NCBI GenBank assembly: GCA_045598845.1
Contig: JAZRUY010000038.1
Span: forward strand, 1-16,847
DNA length: 16,847 nucleotides
Direction: 5' to 3'
Source of the DNA: JAZRUY01 sp045598845
GTDB taxonomy: Bacteria > Verrucomicrobiota > Lentisphaeria > Victivallales > Victivallaceae
The notes under the pieces were generated by a model. That model was given only the letters and a program-made list of their open reading frames with translations, did no database searches and was not told the DNA's origin. Positions 16,801-16,847 of this stretch are shown one piece after another. A program made the translations under genes and the position numbers. How positions within the stretch are numbered: position 1 is the stretch's first letter; each line of letters opens with the position of its first letter.

Positions 16801-16847
16801 TTTGATTGCCCCATGCAAACCGGCCGCCGGTCCAGGCGCCGGGACCG
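10895..16847 (-). CDS. Giant repeat protein: beta-solenoid-like half plus fibronectin type III-like half (5' end outside window)
   Basis: The frame is open from the window edge to the stop at 10895 (1983 codons visible). No believable start is seen: TTG 16793-16795 lies inside the frame, which continues upstream without a stop. Residues 1 to about 760 contain roughly eight degenerate units with the pattern YGI-x-A...F-x-G-x-I/V, as in QGIKAGAVDVKSFSGDIT and YGITAGSFTADSFTGTVT. They end in a GGLNTVKINSNGRLKGNV stretch (about 627-660), which suggests an autotransporter-passenger-like beta-solenoid. Residues about 780-1915 are a series of fibronectin type III-like modules (YYELRYRE, YEWKVTAYDT and similar strands). 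The last 65 residues are Ala/Ser/Asp-rich, with no LPXTG, membrane helix or outer-membrane barrel. It is probably secreted or surface-attached, perhaps an adhesin or glycan-associated protein. The export signal would be upstream. The family was not recognised by name. Confidence 0.85.
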   Translation of the reverse strand, partial: GPGAWTGGRFAWGNQKILLQGGDADAVLLPIVRSDTTLTIGGNFGKEANFESEAVAWDGTQYYQVEAVKFKDVDGKLEFAADTGYRTSAKQDDGEIVFRISSYQAAGIYAAGGEVEVISDFTGKMDITAEDKYSFVEIPLPEDIEPSHSEDPARGMKATAYGLTGNSFRLNRDYTADINVSAAVSRFLAGFTERPMTTTYDIQHNYGIEGAVSDAAGINLTGGFSVKEDLSGTITAVNSGSSIISYATDFITPEGNEARFNSIYNNEFKAQGIKAGAVDVKSFSGDITASVTDVVLIGLVETNKDPDNLDDMEKYTISNNYVMENKLGTYGITAGSFTADSFTGTVTLDNSGHYFAANSAWERGGDQKKSVRNNVVVGNQLNGIGLDINGALTINGNMDGAIALAFNDSIVRDSYEGQTRVTGYGIQARDVIVDGILNTSITIDTNLNYAQQSDVASSMDEIKAYLPDVADVDYSKLEDTHKYSKGGYNFGSFFSGVKCSVLRAEAYSGSISFSDVKVGQNYDYYAYGLNVGIGSLKDKNNKDDSNDDAFDFTGSIDMGNSYGAAIIVDSNIEIRDDGRKIDNSMNLRVSGTVDSDSYAVITGSVDTSKGSYWKTQYKLSGNVKDTLDIAAGGYVRGLVELGGGLNTVKINSNGRLKGNVTCADGVGQLDLVFVLDEQSFGDVSVAENERAAYTNGMFETDMIDFNSISVDLNYAEVGKDYKIINFTGIAAEQAGERLDGYEISMYYQGHALYLEIGKEEQSNDWFSAEAEVIDGDVVVRITGLTGKESYDCGTPKGVKNGEQDLKSGTAEVTWKTYNGSVPLQYIELEYSINGGATVVKHLDAGAVSYTFKNLSENDLVEWRIRNVASDRNYVYSDWSKTVSFTQGVYEPELPDTVLISSSRPVDNENVDRVVIKWDDIVADAGLDYYEIRYYDGNKTDVYTVSTMDDSLWTVKTTTNNEFLLGDVKKSMYLYYQVRAVDKEGQTGEWSDLDVYCAYNDETAPDWSDAGIKSETVIAADGSMSVSMSWNAAREDRVDDSGVKYYELRYREQGTSEWTYLKIYDNVSPVVTPDLSGIVLEGDKNYDWELDAVDFLDNRTTRNGVWYGDQHGPDVTVIAPTVRNQYDGVVYRGTVYTERGGNDIQVNMQWNAESRGAKITRYVIDYRKKDSGDEWKSVTTSSKQSYKTCFKNGEEYEWKVTAYDTLGHAVTADGGSWYGDTAAPVYDAGQQTGTRFWINKEVDPTKQVVAVFNLDHATDYSGKAEYEASGISKYVLAYEAVDRYGEVIEGTRKIYTVKNPDLYDVNAGYIWTDTGVENIRIYNLSVNRSYNWTLYAEDAFGNRAEVDNGFWRAASAPVVTIVTPTVENQSGVEYRGKTPSGNDIKVTMCWTVDSQATVAGSEISYREVSDDALAESEWTTVKVSADKTSYTRCFKNGVAYEWKVAVYDTAGNVTVADGGWWKGHDGSPEITIGELSVHYGPSVLNPSGNEATVTVKAVVTDVLLIKNCELTLDDGRVFKPVSVSGDLYTFELNDASDDLPSGENINFTVSATNEAGNTLEISSSFVFDTSVPEYTLGSPVLSVELGNTSIDLPIFRQHSLDDDEYCMKFAGPDEKLEDQPKYSWDHFPTVQDAMDAGMEIGVPYEWAYTSYSEGYAHDDMWGKDFVLSEDAGWISSAVVTLNWDYTEPESAVPGNTDFILKISSDKNFSDAKTWTVGMDDGIVVGEDGNYSYTVNGTSSVALGELLDGGKIYWAVEAVREVYGDDGSIGYNRGYQTGSALELKTVDSQGNPVKLQDTVAPVNPEEADFRTDDDSLVITWDAPSDVFGVKTQTLSVSGKKNGSFTIQHGAESGILYYSDGSRAGSYQAVISTDSQTGVRTITGYEVALDNLASGEYSFALAGVDFAGNSSKSELGSVDIGGSFSDAAAYRLDFAAGSGLASALNSAAPSLSMDADPLPVAGAVSSVDISGGDSAADARKLLASLK
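12446..12775 (-). repeat. Fn3-like module B, copy 2 (110 codons)
   Basis: Residues 1358-1467 of the giant protein are the second copy of a 110-residue module. The copy shares PTVxNQ near its start, YRG, GNDI, SY-x-x-CFKNG, YEWKV and ADGG near its end with the module at 13178-13507. It has the same length, although small gaps shift inside it. A single Cys is conserved before FKNG. Confidence 0.85.
13178..13507 (-). repeat. Fn3-like module B, copy 1 (110 codons)
   Basis: Residues 1114-1223 of the giant protein match the module at 12446-12775. The best part (the last third) has about 20 identical residues of 31. The two copies lie 732 bp (244 codons) apart, and each is preceded by a related module ending in Y-x-W-x-L-x-A-x-D...NG-x-W, so a two-module unit seems to have been duplicated. 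Confidence 0.85.

Overview
The window is a dense bacterial chromosome segment in which every supported gene lies on the minus strand. Ribosome binding sites of the GGAGG type precede many genes. I see no tRNA, rRNA, CRISPR array, transposase or phage gene. The gene mix suggests a Gram-negative, carbohydrate-degrading bacterium: a MacAB-type envelope exporter, an AXE1-type esterase beside a sugar isomerase-like protein and a dehydrogenase, small TadE/Flp-like prepilins, and a giant repeat-rich surface-type protein. My best guess is the PVC group, most likely Lentisphaerota (Victivallis-like). That is inference from gene style; no marker gene in the window settles it.

In transcription order (high to low coordinates) the layout is as follows. 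(1) 16847-10895: a giant protein whose reading frame stays open to the window edge, so its start is missing. It has an N-terminal half of degenerate beta-solenoid-like repeats and a C-terminal half of fibronectin type III-like modules. A perfect intrinsic terminator follows it. (2) 10828-9043: dgt (HD-domain dNTPase) and arfB (GGQ ribosome-rescue hydrolase), 7 nt apart. (3) 8926-5488: macA, a LolD/MacB-type ATPase and a MacB-type permease, joined by two 4-nt ATGA overlaps. No TolC-like gene is present. (4) 5387-4599: panD followed closely by two tiny prepilin-like genes. (5) 4519-4220: a zinc-ribbon protein with an Asp-rich tail and no Lys, Arg or His. (6) 4113-2692: rpmA (L27) and obgE, separated by a strong terminator; rplU is not next to them. 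(7) 2572-1: a three-gene cluster encoding a zinc-less MDR dehydrogenase, a TIM-barrel isomerase/epimerase and the N-terminal part of an AXE1-type esterase, probably for catabolism of a plant or host glycan.

Several starts were moved inward from the longest open frame using ribosome binding sites, family alignment from memory and gene spacing: the isomerase, dehydrogenase, obgE, second prepilin, arfB and dgt. The most unusual items are the giant protein with its duplicated 244-residue supermodule, the protein without basic residues, the twin mini-prepilins behind panD, and a terminator so close to dgt that no promoter fits between them. I did not find a clear new multi-gene system. No search could be run, so novelty is unproven throughout.
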